Positions 1-9,380 of a stretch of DNA of 64,000 nt are shown here, in pieces. Location of the stretch: NCBI RefSeq assembly GCF_000821085.1, contig NZ_CCXR01000001.1:889001-953000 (forward strand), read 5' to 3'. Within the stretch, counting starts at the first letter, position 1. The number at the start of each line of letters is the position of its first letter. The DNA comes from Bacillus sp. B-jedd (GTDB taxonomy: Bacteria > Bacillota > Bacilli > Bacillales > Cytobacillaceae). Both the position numbers and the translations under genes were made by a program. Under the pieces are notes generated by a model that was given only the letters and a program-made list of their open reading frames with translations, had not been told where the DNA came from and made no database searches.

Positions 1-144
1 CCACATCAAGTTCTTGGCCGGCTTATGTGTGCTGATGTGCAGCCTATTTTGGAAGAAGCGGCAGAAAAGATTGCGGAGGCCATTGAAAAAAAAGAAGCGG
101 GCAGCTTGTTTCTCGAAAAAGAAACGAATCAAAGAAATAATTAA
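1..144 (+). CDS. C-terminal end of an unidentified protein (5' end outside window)
   Basis: Frame 1 is open from the first base and reads 47 codons to TAA at 142-144. The tail is helical and charged, rich in Glu, Ala and Lys, and ends in ETNQRNN. A hairpin terminator follows directly, so this is the last gene of its transcript. In B. subtilis the genes upstream of fabH here are med, comZ and yjzB, but this tail does not resemble ComZ as I remember it. I do not recognise the family and assign no function. Confidence 0.55.
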   Translation, partial: PHQVLGRLMCADVQPILEEAAEKIAEAIEKKEAGSLFLEKETNQRNN

Positions 145-145
145 G

Positions 146-178
146 AAAGCTGCCATGGGTGGGCAGCTATTTCTTTTT
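146..178 (+). terminator. Rho-independent terminator
   Basis: AGCTGCC (148-154) pairs with GGCAGCT (162-168) and is followed by a T-rich run. It ends the partial gene at 1-144. Its 3' arm overlaps the stop region of the convergent gene at 167-430. Confidence 0.75.
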
Positions 179-430
179 AATCGCCTGCTGAATATAAGGA
201 TATATATCAGCGAATACCGGCTTTAATTTATCTGCGATGTCTGCCAGGCCGTCGATGACTTCCATCAGAAGGATATAGTTGATTTGTGCCTGGTCCGGGT
301 TAAATCCGGCCGGCGGGGACTGGGGAGCATTTGAACTCATTCCGGCCTCGCCACTCTCTCTTTTGCCGAACATCATTCTGGAAAGAGGATCCTGTCCATT
401 CCTGTCCGCACTGTTAGAATTATTATCCAC
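167..430 (-). CDS. Small hypothetical protein in the yjzB position
   Basis: The product is 87 residues. I chose the GTG at 430 because an AAGGAGGG Shine-Dalgarno sits seven bases upstream of it; the in-frame ATG at 460 lies before that Shine-Dalgarno and has none of its own. The N-terminal half is low-complexity (Asn, Ser, Gly, Pro). The C-terminal half (about 45-87) is predicted helical, with a hydrophobic face and a triple-Lys end. No signal peptide or clear membrane span is visible. It is divergent from fabH, the place where B. subtilis has yjzB, but the match is positional only. Function unknown. Confidence 0.6.
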   Translation of the reverse strand: MDNNSNSADRNGQDPLSRMMFGKRESGEAGMSSNAPQSPPAGFNPDQAQINYILLMEVIDGLADIADKLKPVFADIYPYIQQAIKKK

Positions 431-554
431 CTCGCCACCCTCCTTTTTATCATCTCTCATTCTTACTATATGTTGAAGAAAAGGAAGTGGATGTAACTGG
501 GTATAGGCTATCTGGCAAATAACTATTGCAAAAGCCCTTTTTTATTTGATAAAA

Positions 555-571
555 TTAGTACCAAGTCATAA
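555..571 (+). promoter_or_regulatory. FapR operator upstream of fabH
   Basis: TTAGTACCAAGTCATAA matches the FapR consensus (TTAGTACCTRGTACTAA) at most positions. FapR is the malonyl-CoA-responsive repressor of lipid genes in Bacillus. The site lies 51 bases upstream of the fabH start, where it would block the promoter. A second copy precedes fabI at 33675-33691. Confidence 0.75.
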
Positions 572-621
572 TAATTGATAATAAACTGTATTTTATATTT
601 AATAATAAGGAGTTGGCCGCC

Positions 622-1554
622 ATGCGAGCTGGCATAATTGGATTAGGAAGATATGTACCGGAAAATGTTGTGACCAATTTTGATTTTGAAAAAAGGATGG
701 ATACATCCGATGAGTGGATCAGGACAAGGACCGGAATAGAAGAAAGGCGGCTTGCCGCTGAAAATGAAGAGACGTCGGATATGGCCGTGAAAGCAGCCAA
801 AAGGGCAATTGATAATGCTGGTATAACCCCTGAGGACCTTGATTTAATCGTGGTAGCGACTGTAACACCTGACAAACCGTTTCCAACGGTTTCCTGCATG
901 CTCCAGGAACAACTAGGAGCTGTTAATGCTGCTGCGATGGACCTTAGTGCTGCATGTGCTGGATTCATGTACGGAATTGTGACCGGAAAACAATTTATTG
1001 AAACCGGCGTCTATAAGCATGTCCTTGTAGTAGGCGTTGAAAAGCTTTCTAAAATTGTCGATTGGAATGACCGGAATACAGCTGTCCTGTTTGGCGACGG
1101 CGCGGGCGCGGTTGTGCTTGGCCAAGTATCCGAGGATAAAGGGGTTTTAGCTTTTGAACTGGGCGCAGATGGAACTGGCGGAAAGCACCTCTATCAGGAT
1201 GAATATATCATTATGAACGGCAGGGAAGTTTTCAAGTTCGCTGTCAGGCAAATGGGTGAAAGTAGTGTAAATGTCCTTCATAAAGCTGGGCTGACTAAGG
1301 ATGATGTCGACTTCCTTGTACCCCATCAGGCAAATATACGAATTATTGAAGCATCCCGGCAGAGGCTTGAATTGCCTGCCGAAAAAGTATCCTATACAAT
1401 TAGTAAGTACGGGAATACCTCCGCGGCATCGATTCCGATTTCCCTCGTTGAGGAAGTGGAAGCGGGCAAAATAAAAGACGGAGACGTTGTCGTCCTAGTC
1501 GGATTCGGCGGCGGGCTTACATGGGGAGCCATCGCGATCCGCTGGGGAAAATAA
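622..1554 (+). CDS. fabH: Beta-ketoacyl-ACP synthase III
   Basis: FabH condenses an acyl-CoA primer with malonyl-ACP to start fatty acid synthesis in the cytoplasm; in Bacillus it prefers branched-chain primers. The protein is 310 residues, normal for the family. The catalytic triad is visible: Cys112 in SAACAGF, His near 235 in PHQAN and Asn near 265 in YGNTS. I start at ATG 622, nine bases after AAGGAG; an in-frame TTG at 613 touches the Shine-Dalgarno and is unlikely. fabF follows after 255 bases, as in B. subtilis fabHA-fabF. The FapR box at 555-571 implies control by malonyl-CoA. Confidence 0.95.
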   Translation: MRAGIIGLGRYVPENVVTNFDFEKRMDTSDEWIRTRTGIEERRLAAENEETSDMAVKAAKRAIDNAGITPEDLDLIVVATVTPDKPFPTVSCMLQEQLGAVNAAAMDLSAACAGFMYGIVTGKQFIETGVYKHVLVVGVEKLSKIVDWNDRNTAVLFGDGAGAVVLGQVSEDKGVLAFELGADGTGGKHLYQDEYIIMNGREVFKFAVRQMGESSVNVLHKAGLTKDDVDFLVPHQANIRIIEASRQRLELPAEKVSYTISKYGNTSAASIPISLVEEVEAGKIKDGDVVVLVGFGGGLTWGAIAIRWGK

Positions 1555-1641
1555 TTGGGTAATAGTACAAACTTAAAAGGAAAGGTGCCCAGGCGCTCCG
1601 CTGTAAGCAGAAGTCCGCTTGACAGACATAAACAGCCTTGC

Positions 1642-1662
1642 GACAGGTAAAGTTTGCCTGTC
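1642..1662 (+). other. Inverted repeat in the fabH-fabF spacer
   Basis: GACAGG (1642-1647) and CCTGTC (1657-1662) form a perfect six-base stem with a nine-base loop, inside the 255-base gap between fabH and fabF. No T-run follows, so it is not a standard terminator. It may be an mRNA processing or stability element; this is a guess. Confidence 0.35.
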
Positions 1663-1809
1663 ACTCTGAAGCTTTTTATTGAGGCTTTCCTTTGTGGACC
1701 GGAAACACATCGCAATCTCCAATTACATGAGCTTATTTTGAAAAAATGAATGATAAAGATTTATTTATGAACGGAAATCATTTCTCAGGAAAAAAGGAGT
1801 TGGCTTTGC

Positions 1810-3048
1810 GTGACAAAACGTAGGGTAGTTGTAACAGGAATCGGAGCAGTAACGCCGCTTGGCAATGATGCCGAGACGACCTGGCAAAATATTGTGGCAG
1901 GGAAATCAGGGGTAGGGCCAATGACAAGGATCAATGCGGATGAATATCCGGCAAAAGTCGCAGCCCAAATCAATGACTTCAATCCGGAAGAATTTATGGA
2001 GAAAAAAGAGGCAAGGAAGATGGACCGGTTCACTCAGTATGCGGTCGCGGCCTCGCTCATGGCAGTGAAAGATTCCGGCCTTGCAATTGTGGATGAAAAT
2101 GCCCATAGGGTTGGTGTTTGGATTGGATCGGGTATCGGCGGAATGGAAACATTCGAGCAGCAGTTTGAAGTTTTCCAAAAGAGGGGCTATAGGAGAGTCA
2201 GTCCATTTTTTGTGCCAATGATGATTCCAGACATGGCTGCCGGCCAAGTTTCCATCATGCTTGGAGCAAAAGGGTTCAATTCATGTACTGTGACAGCCTG
2301 CGCGACAGGAACAAATTCCATTGGGGATGCCTTTAAAGTAATTCAGCGCGGTGATGCTGATGCAATGGTGACAGGCGGGACTGAGGCGCCAATTACACGA
2401 ATGGCGGTTGCCGGTTTCTGTGCGAACACCGCTCTTTCTACAAATCCCGATCCTGCAACAGCGAGCAGGCCATTTGATAAAAATCGTGACGGCTTTGTCA
2501 TGGGGGAAGGCGCCGGCATCGTTGTTCTGGAAGAGTTGGAACATGCAAAAGCAAGGGGCGCAAAAATTTATGCTGAAATCGTTGGATACGGTGCGACAGG
2601 AGATGCATACCATATTACCGCACCAGCACCAGGCGGGGAAGGCGGCGTCCGGGCAATGCGGATGGCGCTTGAAGATGGCGGGTTGAATCCGGAAGAAGTG
2701 GATTACATTAATGCCCACGGGACGAGCACCGATTATAATGACCGTTTCGAAACCCTCGCAGTCAAGGAGGTTTTCGGGAGCCATGCCTATAAACTGGCGG
2801 TAAGTTCAACTAAATCAATGACTGGCCATCTACTTGGGGCGGCCGGCGGCGTTGAGGCGATTTTTACGGTTCTTGCTATGAGGGATTCCATCCTTCCGCC
2901 TACAATCAACTATGAAACCCCAGATCCCGAATGTGACCTGGACTATGTTCCGAATGAAGCGCGAAAAGGGGAAATCAAAGCGGCTATCAGCAACTCGCTT
3001 GGCTTTGGCGGCCACAATGCGACACTGGCATTTAAAAAGTACGAGTAG
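1810..3048 (+). CDS. fabF: Beta-ketoacyl-ACP synthase II
   Basis: FabF carries out the chain-elongating condensation of acyl-ACP with malonyl-ACP. The 412-residue protein starts [12 protein letters not shown] at a GTG, ten bases after AAAGGAG, like the B. subtilis protein. The thiolase-fold active site is complete: the nucleophile Cys164 in TACATG, one His in NAHGTS near residue 304 and a second in [11 protein letters not shown] near 340. It is the second gene of the fabH-fabF unit under FapR and is followed by a strong terminator. No anomaly seen. Confidence 0.95.
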   Translation: MTKRRVVVTGIGAVTPLGNDAETTWQNIVAGKSGVGPMTRINADEYPAKVAAQINDFNPEEFMEKKEARKMDRFTQYAVAASLMAVKDSGLAIVDENAHRVGVWIGSGIGGMETFEQQFEVFQKRGYRRVSPFFVPMMIPDMAAGQVSIMLGAKGFNSCTVTACATGTNSIGDAFKVIQRGDADAMVTGGTEAPITRMAVAGFCANTALSTNPDPATASRPFDKNRDGFVMGEGAGIVVLEELEHAKARGAKIYAEIVGYGATGDAYHITAPAPGGEGGVRAMRMALEDGGLNPEEVDYINAHGTSTDYNDRFETLAVKEVFGSHAYKLAVSSTKSMTGHLLGAAGGVEAIFTVLAMRDSILPPTINYETPDPECDLDYVPNEARKGEIKAAISNSLGFGGHNATLAFKKYE

Positions 3049-3098
3049 AATAATTCAGAATGGCGCAAGTAGCCATTTCTGAACGAATACAAGATAAA

Positions 3099-3133
3099 GC
3101 AGCCCGCGATAAGTTTGCGGGCTGCTTTTTTTT
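3099..3133 (+). terminator. Rho-independent terminator of fabH-fabF
   Basis: GCAGCCCGC and GCGGGCTGC form a perfect nine-base stem with a nine-base loop, followed by eight T residues. Confidence 0.92.
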
Positions 3134-3208
3134 GCCTGAATTTCCTTTGGGGCCAGCTTTGATTCTCCGCACATTCCGGTATACCGCCCATATGATATAG
3201 GAGAAACC

Positions 3209-4015
3209 GTGAAAGGGGCATTGAGATTGGGTATTATTGGAACGGATCAATGGCTAGAGAGGAACTGGCAACGTCCGGAAGTGATATGTGAGAGGTTGAG
3301 AGAACATTTCCCTCCGGGGCATGAAAATAAAATTTATCAGGAATTAGCCAGTTTTGGGATGTACAGAAAGCGGATGTTCAGCCAAACAGAGATGGACGAA
3401 TTTATTAAAAGCGATGTTTGGAAGAAAACAAACAGGCTGTTTGCAAAATATAGAGCCAAATGGTCGGGGCCAGACATCCCGGTCTTTATTTTTCCAGCTG
3501 TAAAGAAAAGTGGTTTCCTGAGGAGTGCTGAACCAGTGAAATCCGGAGTATCCTACACGGACAAGCTTTTTCTATTTCTGCCACAGAAAATAGCCCTTGA
3601 AGAATTGGAGGCGCTATTTGTCCATGAGTATCACCACTGTTGCAGGCTGAAAGCCAGAGGTAAGAAAGCGGAAGAAAATACACTACTCGAATCAATGATT
3701 CTTGAAGGCTTGGCAGAGTACGCAGTCTTTAAGGAATGCGGAGAAGGGATGTTGGGAAAATGGTGCAAGCTTTATACAGAAGAGGAGTTAAGAAAATTTT
3801 GGAAACTGTTATTGCAAAATAATCTAGATAAGAGGAAAAAAGAGAAAATCCACGATTTGTTGCTGTTTGGAGGTAAAGGTGTTCCTACGCTTCTAGGATA
3901 CTGTTATGGTTTTTATCTAGTAAAAAACTATTATAAACAGAGAGGATTTTCCATGGAAAAATCATTCGAAATTAGTGAAAAAACCTTTATAACACTAGGG
4001 GAAAATGAAAATTAG
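3209..4015 (+). CDS. yjaZ: YjaZ-like putative zinc metallopeptidase (DUF2268)
   Basis: This is a 268-residue protein in the position of B. subtilis yjaZ, between fabF and appD. A metal-binding motif HEYHH (near residue 141) follows a hydrophobic stretch, and ILEGLAEY downstream could supply a third ligand; both fit the DUF2268 family of predicted Zn-dependent proteases. No signal peptide is seen, so it is probably cytoplasmic. The start is uncertain: GTG 3209 has GGAG five bases away, while TTG 3227 has AAAGGGG eight bases away and would start at LGIIGTDQW, closer to its homologues. Substrate unknown. Confidence 0.8.
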   Translation: MKGALRLGIIGTDQWLERNWQRPEVICERLREHFPPGHENKIYQELASFGMYRKRMFSQTEMDEFIKSDVWKKTNRLFAKYRAKWSGPDIPVFIFPAVKKSGFLRSAEPVKSGVSYTDKLFLFLPQKIALEELEALFVHEYHHCCRLKARGKKAEENTLLESMILEGLAEYAVFKECGEGMLGKWCKLYTEEELRKFWKLLLQNNLDKRKKEKIHDLLLFGGKGVPTLLGYCYGFYLVKNYYKQRGFSMEKSFEISEKTFITLGENEN

Positions 4016-4022
4016 GTATGTA

Positions 4023-4045
4023 GGCCCACAGCAGTGGGTTTTCTA
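4023..4045 (+). terminator. Short terminator after yjaZ
   Basis: GCCCAC (4024-4029) pairs with GTGGGT (4034-4039) around a four-base loop, followed by a T-rich stretch. Confidence 0.65.
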
Positions 4046-4083
4046 ATTTTTTGGGGTTGTTGGGAAATAAAAACAAAAAATCC

Positions 4084-4112
4084 TTGCAATTGTAACAAAT
4101 TTGTAATAGTAT
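4084..4112 (+). promoter_or_regulatory. Probable SigA promoter of the app operon
   Basis: TTGCAA (4084-4089) and TAGTAT (4107-4112) are separated by 17 bases. The spacer holds a ten-base palindrome, ACAAATTTGT, which could be a regulator site. The appD start is 54 bases after the -10. Confidence 0.5.
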
Positions 4113-4165
4113 TTTATTAAAATATAATGAATTGACAGAATAATTGAAAAGTAAGAGGGTGTCGT

Positions 4166-5194
4166 ATGAGCACAAAAAAATTTCAACAAAGCGCTGCACC
4201 ATTACTGGAAGTTAAAAATTTGGAGACTGCTTTTGACATTGACGGAGCTTATTATAATGCTGTCGACAATGTCTCATTTTCAGTAAAACCGCGGCAGATA
4301 GTCGGAGTGGTCGGTGAATCGGGCTGTGGGAAATCGGTCATGAGCCTTTCCATCATGCAGCTTTTGCCAAAGGGAATCGGAAAGATCAAATCCGGAGAGA
4401 TTGTTTTCGATGGAATACATATAGAACAGCTGAATGAAAACCAGATTAATAAAGTCAGAGGCAAAGATATATCAATGATTTTCCAGGAGCCGATGACATC
4501 GCTGAACCCGGTATTCACAATCGGGTCGCAAATCCAGGAAGTACTTTTAAACCATCAGAAAATAACCAAAAAGGAGGCACGCCAAAAAGCGGTTGCCCTC
4601 CTGAAAAGTGTAGGCATTTCGCGGCCTGAAAAAATAGTCGATGAATATCCGCACCAGTTGTCTGGCGGTATGAGGCAGCGGGTCATGATCGCGATTGCAA
4701 TCGCTTGCCAGCCGAAGCTTCTTATAGCGGACGAGCCGACAACTGCGCTTGACGTGACAGTACAAGCTCAGATACTAGAACTGATAAAAGAAATTCAGGA
4801 AGTCAATGATATGTCTGTCATCCTAATCACGCATGACCTCGGCGTTGTCGCCGAAATGTGTGACGAAATCATCGTTATGTACGCCGGAAGGATTGTGGAG
4901 CACACGGATGCGGAAACCCTTTTTTACAATCCGAAGCATCCATACACAACCCTTTTGCTCGGAGCCATTCCGAAAATGGAAGATGAAACAGAGCGCTTAA
5001 GCTCTATCCAGGGTATCGTCCCTTCACTTACCAACATGCCAAAGACAGGCTGCAGATTCGCCAACCGCTGCCCAATGGCCATGCCTGAGTGCCATACTGT
5101 CACCCCTCTTCTGGCTGACAGCGGCGACGGCCACAAGGTAGCCTGCCTGCTCTTTGAATCCAGCAGGCCGAAGGAAGGAGTGACGGGCCGATGA
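4166..5194 (+). CDS. appD: Oligopeptide ABC transporter, ATP-binding subunit AppD
   Basis: AppD is one of the two cytoplasmic ATPases that power oligopeptide uptake by AppABC. The 342-residue protein has Walker A GESGCGKS (about 50-57), the signature LSGGMRQR and Walker [13 protein letters not shown]. The C-terminal extension carries the cysteine pattern (CRFANRC, PEC, AC) that in this subfamily may bind an Fe-S cluster. AGAGGGTG precedes the ATG. The stop overlaps the appF start by four bases (ATGA), indicating coupled translation. The appD-F-A-B-C order is as in B. subtilis. Confidence 0.93.
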   Translation: MSTKKFQQSAAPLLEVKNLETAFDIDGAYYNAVDNVSFSVKPRQIVGVVGESGCGKSVMSLSIMQLLPKGIGKIKSGEIVFDGIHIEQLNENQINKVRGKDISMIFQEPMTSLNPVFTIGSQIQEVLLNHQKITKKEARQKAVALLKSVGISRPEKIVDEYPHQLSGGMRQRVMIAIAIACQPKLLIADEPTTALDVTVQAQILELIKEIQEVNDMSVILITHDLGVVAEMCDEIIVMYAGRIVEHTDAETLFYNPKHPYTTLLLGAIPKMEDETERLSSIQGIVPSLTNMPKTGCRFANRCPMAMPECHTVTPLLADSGDGHKVACLLFESSRPKEGVTGR

Positions 5195-6204
5195 GCGGAA
5201 TTACAACAGTGGAACAGAAGCAAGACAACAACGTGTCCGGCCATGAAATTTTACTGGAAATTAAAAATCTCAAAACCTATTATCCTGTCAAAGGCGGGTT
5301 TTTCAGAAGGACTGTCGGAAACGTTAAAGCGGTCGACGATATTTCCTTTGAAATCAAAAAAGGGGAAACGCTCGGACTTGTCGGAGAGTCTGGCTGTGGA
5401 AAATCAACAGCTGGACGTACAATCCTGAGGCTCCTTCGCCCTACTGCCGGAAAAATCATTTTTGACGGCAAGGATATAACGAATGTCAGCGGAAAGACAC
5501 TAAGAGATATTAGGGCGGACCTGCAGATGGTTTTCCAGGATCCATACGCCTCACTGAATCCGATGCAGATGGTCGGCGACATTATCGCTGAACCAATCTA
5601 TAACTTTACGAAAAAGCCAAAAGAAGAACTGAAAAAAGAAGTGTTGGACCTCTTGGAAAAGGTAGGCCTTCCCGAGGATGCATATTTCAAATATGCTCAT
5701 GAGTTTTCCGGCGGGCAAAGGCAAAGGATCGGCATCGCCCGTGCCCTGGCACTGAGGCCGAAGTTGATTATCGCCGATGAGCCTGTATCCGCCCTGGACG
5801 TATCGGTCCAGTCACAGGTTCTCAATTTATTGAAGGATCTTCAGGAAGAATTTGACCTCACCTTCTTGTTCATTGCCCACGATTTGAGTGTCGTAAAGCA
5901 TATGAGCGACCGGATTGGAGTCATGTACCTTGGGAATATGGTTGAGATTGCGGATAAAGACAGCCTTTATGCTGAACCGCTCCATCCATACACCCAGGCA
6001 TTGATTTCCGCCATTCCTTCTCCTGATCCAAGGAAAAAGAAAGAGCGGATCATTCTGACTGGCGATGTGCCGAGTCCATTGAATCCTCCTTCAGGCTGTC
6101 CGTTCCATCCGCGCTGCCCGATGGCGATGGAGCAATGTTCTGTTACAAAGCCTGAATTAAAGGAGGTGAAGCCGTCCCACAGTGTGGCTTGCCACCTTTA
6201 TTAA
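5191..6204 (+). CDS. appF: Oligopeptide ABC transporter, ATP-binding subunit AppF
   Basis: AppF is the partner ATPase of AppD. It has 337 residues with Walker A GESGCGKST, the signature FSGGQRQRIGIARAL and Walker B LIIADEPVSALD. Like AppD it ends in a cysteine-bearing extension (GCPFHPRCPMAMEQC and a final AC). Its ATG overlaps the appD stop, and AAGGAG lies inside the end of appD. A 200-base spacer with two hairpins separates it from appA. Confidence 0.93.
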   Translation: MSGITTVEQKQDNNVSGHEILLEIKNLKTYYPVKGGFFRRTVGNVKAVDDISFEIKKGETLGLVGESGCGKSTAGRTILRLLRPTAGKIIFDGKDITNVSGKTLRDIRADLQMVFQDPYASLNPMQMVGDIIAEPIYNFTKKPKEELKKEVLDLLEKVGLPEDAYFKYAHEFSGGQRQRIGIARALALRPKLIIADEPVSALDVSVQSQVLNLLKDLQEEFDLTFLFIAHDLSVVKHMSDRIGVMYLGNMVEIADKDSLYAEPLHPYTQALISAIPSPDPRKKKERIILTGDVPSPLNPPSGCPFHPRCPMAMEQCSVTKPELKEVKPSHSVACHLY

Positions 6205-6313
6205 AAGGAACGGCTCAAATATACCGTGAACTGAATGGGAATTAAGAAGACAAAGGGCTTCCATCCGAAGCACGAATTCGCTAAGTAAAGAGCCTAAACT
6301 CTTTTACTTTATA

Positions 6314-6370
6314 AAAACATGGCGAGTGCCTTGGCGCTAACTATGTTTTAATCGTCCAAATTCCTGGACG
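6314..6370 (+). other. Two hairpins upstream of appA
   Basis: The first hairpin pairs AAAACAT (6314-6320) with ATGTTTT (6343-6349), with an inner AGTGCC/GGCGCT stem. The second pairs CGTCCA (6353-6358) with TGGACG (6365-6370). Neither has a terminator T-run. They lie just upstream of the binding-protein gene, where processing or 5' stabilisation of mRNA is common; this role is inferred. Confidence 0.5.
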
Positions 6371-6404
6371 GAAGATTTACCAATACTTAAATGGGGGGAA
6401 CACA

Positions 6405-8117
6405 ATGAGGAAAAGTTGGTTATGGCTGTCTGCGCTAGTATTGGTTTTATCCATGTTCTTGGCTGCATGCAGCGGCGGCGAAAAAGCCGGTAATACGAAA
6501 AAGGGTAACGAAGGCAAGAAGGAAGAAGCAACAGACAAGCCGCAAGATGGCGGAACACTTGTTTACTCGCTTGATTCCGAGCCAGAAGGAAAATTCAACA
6601 TCAACTTCTACGGAACACAAACTGATGCCTACGTCATCGATTTCTTCGATGAAAACCTTATCGATTTTGATGAGAACCTGAAGCCTCAGCCTTATATCGC
6701 ATCTTGGGAAACTAACGACAACAAGGTTTTCAAGTTCAAGATCAAAGAAGGCGTAAAATGGCACAATGGCGAAGAACTTAAGATCCAGGACTGGGAATTC
6801 GCCATCAAAGTCCTTGCTGACAAAGACTATGACGGACCACGCTATGTCAACGTTCAAACTGTTGAAGGCGTCCCTGCATACAAAGAAGGAAAAGCTGATT
6901 CCATTTCCGGTATCAAAATCATCAACGACTATGAGATGGAAGTCACTTTTGACAAAGCACGCGTGAACAACCTCGAAAACTTCTGGACTTACGCGATGTC
7001 CCGCAAGGAATTCGAAGGCGTTGCTGTTAAAGACATGATGGCTTCTGAGCAAGTCCGCACGAAGCCGGTTGGACTTGGTCCATTCAAGGTTTCCAAAATC
7101 GTCCCTGGTGAGTCTGTCGAGCTTGAGCGCTTCGATGAGTACTTCAATGGAAAACCGCACATCGAGAAAGTTGTCATGAAGGTTATCGATCCGTCCTTGA
7201 CTGTTGGTGAACTTCAAAACGGAACTCTTGATATGACGTCTTTCCACCCAAGCATTGTGGAGCAGGTTGAAGCAATTGACAACGTAAATGTTGTGAAATA
7301 CCCTGGCCTTTCCTACTACTATGTTGGTTTCAAGCTTGGTAACTGGGATGGCAAGAAAAACGTCATGAACGAGCCTAAGTACCAGGATAAAGAACTTCGC
7401 CGCGCGATGTACTATGCAATTAACCGCGAAGAGTGGGTTAAAGCATTCTTCTTCGGCGTAGGTAAGCCTGTTAACCGTCCAATCCCGACAAACCACTGGA
7501 TCGCGGCTGACAATAAAGACCTTGAGCAATTTGAGTATGACCCTGAAAAAGCAAAGAAAATTCTTGATGATGCTGGCTGGAAGGATGTAGACGGAGACAA
7601 GTTCCGTGAAGATCCTAACGGAAAGCCATTCGTTGTAAACTTCTCACACTATGCGACTCAAAACCCAACATTCGAAGCACGTGCTAAAGCGTTGACTCAA
7701 TATTGGGAAGATATCGGCCTGAAGACGAAGCTGACTATGACTGATGCTGGCCTTTACTATGACATGCTTGAAAAGTCCGACAAGAAGATGGAAGTATTCT
7801 TCGGAGGCTGGTCAACAGGATCAGATCCAGATCCATCCGGCCTGTGGAGATCAGATGCACTTTGGAACTACCCTCGCTGGGTTAACGAAAAGAGCGACAA
7901 GCTACTTGATGACGCACTTGATATGAGTGTTGTCGGAACTGACCAGGAAAAGCGTAAAGAGCTTTATGTTGAATGGCAAAAGAACTTCATGGATGAGCTT
8001 CCAGCTCTTCCAATCGCTGAGCTTGAAGAAATCGTTGCCGTCAACAAGCGTGTACAAGACGTTAAGTATGACGTTTCCGGATCTAACCGCCCTCACGAGT
8101 GGTGGATTAAGCAGTAA
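6405..8117 (+). CDS. appA: Oligopeptide-binding lipoprotein AppA
   Basis: AppA is the extracellular peptide-binding protein (SBP family 5) that delivers peptides to AppBC. The 570-residue precursor begins with a lipoprotein signal peptide; the lipobox LAAC places the lipidated Cys at residue 22. A charged Gly/Lys linker follows, then the two-lobed binding domain. A strong GGGGGG ribosome site precedes the ATG. Hairpins both before and after the gene suggest it is expressed above the rest of the operon. Codon use is noticeably biased (AAC, GAC, CTT), as in highly expressed genes. Confidence 0.94.
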   Translation: MRKSWLWLSALVLVLSMFLAACSGGEKAGNTKKGNEGKKEEATDKPQDGGTLVYSLDSEPEGKFNINFYGTQTDAYVIDFFDENLIDFDENLKPQPYIASWETNDNKVFKFKIKEGVKWHNGEELKIQDWEFAIKVLADKDYDGPRYVNVQTVEGVPAYKEGKADSISGIKIINDYEMEVTFDKARVNNLENFWTYAMSRKEFEGVAVKDMMASEQVRTKPVGLGPFKVSKIVPGESVELERFDEYFNGKPHIEKVVMKVIDPSLTVGELQNGTLDMTSFHPSIVEQVEAIDNVNVVKYPGLSYYYVGFKLGNWDGKKNVMNEPKYQDKELRRAMYYAINREEWVKAFFFGVGKPVNRPIPTNHWIAADNKDLEQFEYDPEKAKKILDDAGWKDVDGDKFREDPNGKPFVVNFSHYATQNPTFEARAKALTQYWEDIGLKTKLTMTDAGLYYDMLEKSDKKMEVFFGGWSTGSDPDPSGLWRSDALWNYPRWVNEKSDKLLDDALDMSVVGTDQEKRKELYVEWQKNFMDELPALPIAELEEIVAVNKRVQDVKYDVSGSNRPHEWWIKQ

Positions 8118-8134
8118 TGAATGAAACTCCCTTC

Positions 8135-8152
8135 AGCGGCGGCTTCGCCGCT
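8135..8152 (+). other. Hairpin after appA
   Basis: AGCGGCG (8135-8141) pairs with CGCCGCT (8146-8152) around a four-base loop, with no T-run. It could protect the appA 3' end. Confidence 0.5.
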
Positions 8153-8229
8153 GATGGACAGTTCCGTTAAAAGCCGGTTTAATAACCAGCCTATAGCAGG
8201 AAATTCAGTGAATGCCTGAATGGCAAAGA

Positions 8230-8268
8230 CTTAACCGCGGATTTCTCCCGCGGTTAAGTTTACTGATT
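8230..8268 (+). terminator. Partial terminator between appA and appB
   Basis: CTTAACCGCGG (8230-8240) pairs perfectly with CCGCGGTTAAG (8248-8258), followed by only a weak T-rich tract. The stem is strong but the tail is poor, which fits read-through attenuation that keeps appB and appC below appA. Confidence 0.6.
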
Positions 8269-8402
8269 TACCGGAAGATTTAATGGGACAACCATCCCGA
8301 AAGTTGAAGCTTGAAGAATGATAGTTTAGGCGGGGCCTTTCTCTCTATCCCAAATGAGGTGAAAGAAGCACCCAAGACGTAGTAAAGGTAAGGAGAATGC
8401 AT

Positions 8403-9368
8403 ATGTTGAAGTATACACTCCGTAGATTGTTGGGCATGATCCCAATGTTGCTCCTTATCTCCATTGTGGTGTTCACCTTGGCGAAGCTGATGCCGGGAGA
8501 CTCCCTCAGTGGAGAAATTGACCCAAACAATACTGACCCTCGCTATATTGAGGAAATGAGACAAAAGCTTGGCTATTACGATCCGCTGCCTGTCCAGTAC
8601 TTTAACTGGATTACCGACTTTGCGCAGGGGGATTTCGGGAAATCTACCCGATATAAAATACCAGTTTCTGAAGTAATCAGTGAAAAACTGCCAAACACAA
8701 TTATGCTTGGCGGGACTGCGATTTTGATTACATATGTCCTTGCGTTCATTATGGGCACTTATGCGGGAAGGAAGCCTTATACGTTTCTTGATAACGCGAT
8801 TGGCGGATTCAACTATGCCGGGCTGTCGATTCCTTCGTTTGTAGCCGCAGTATTTGCCATTTATATTTTTTCCTTCAAGCTAAACTGGTTTCCATCCAAC
8901 GGCTCGGTCGATATTACAATCACCCAGGGAACCCTTGACTGGTATTTGAGCAAGCTTCATCACGTACTGCTTCCGGCACTCGTGTTAGGTGCATTAAGTA
9001 CGGCCAGTTATACACAATTTTTGCGGAATGACATTATTGAAAACAGCCGCAAGGATTATGTTAGGACTGCAAGGGCAAAGGGGACACCGGAAAGCCGTAT
9101 TTACAACGTGCATATTTTGCGTAACTCCATTATCCCGCTCATTACCTTTTTAGGTTTTGATATTGTCGCAATCATCAGCGGGGCGATTATTACAGAAACG
9201 ATCTTTACCTATCCCGGAATCGGCAAGTTATTCCTTGAGTCAGTAAATACAAGGGATTATCCCGTCATGATGGCGCTAACGATGTTCTTTTCATTGATGA
9301 CATTGGTTGGCAACCTGATAGCGGACCTTTTATATGGCGTTGTCGATCCGCGAATCAGGCTGGATTAG
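8403..9368 (+). CDS. appB: Oligopeptide ABC transporter permease AppB
   Basis: AppB is one of the two membrane subunits of the App peptide importer. The 321-residue protein has about six hydrophobic segments and the BPD permease EAA-type loop (TARAKGTPESRIYNVHILRN). I start at ATG 8403 because AAGGAG at 8390-8395 is seven bases away; the ATG at 8397 is only one base from it. The appC ATG follows after 12 bases. Confidence 0.92.
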   Translation: MLKYTLRRLLGMIPMLLLISIVVFTLAKLMPGDSLSGEIDPNNTDPRYIEEMRQKLGYYDPLPVQYFNWITDFAQGDFGKSTRYKIPVSEVISEKLPNTIMLGGTAILITYVLAFIMGTYAGRKPYTFLDNAIGGFNYAGLSIPSFVAAVFAIYIFSFKLNWFPSNGSVDITITQGTLDWYLSKLHHVLLPALVLGALSTASYTQFLRNDIIENSRKDYVRTARAKGTPESRIYNVHILRNSIIPLITFLGFDIVAIISGAIITETIFTYPGIGKLFLESVNTRDYPVMMALTMFFSLMTLVGNLIADLLYGVVDPRIRLD

Positions 9369-9380
9369 GGGGGACAGATA

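Noticed and set aside
2281..2784. 167-codon reverse frame inside fabF
   Set aside because: It is antisense to the fully conserved fabF and Cys-rich in a way that mirrors fabF codons.
6447..7529. 360-codon reverse frame across appA
   Set aside because: It lies wholly within appA in a fully conserved binding-protein gene, has no ribosome site, and its composition is that of an antisense frame of a GC-balanced, codon-biased gene.
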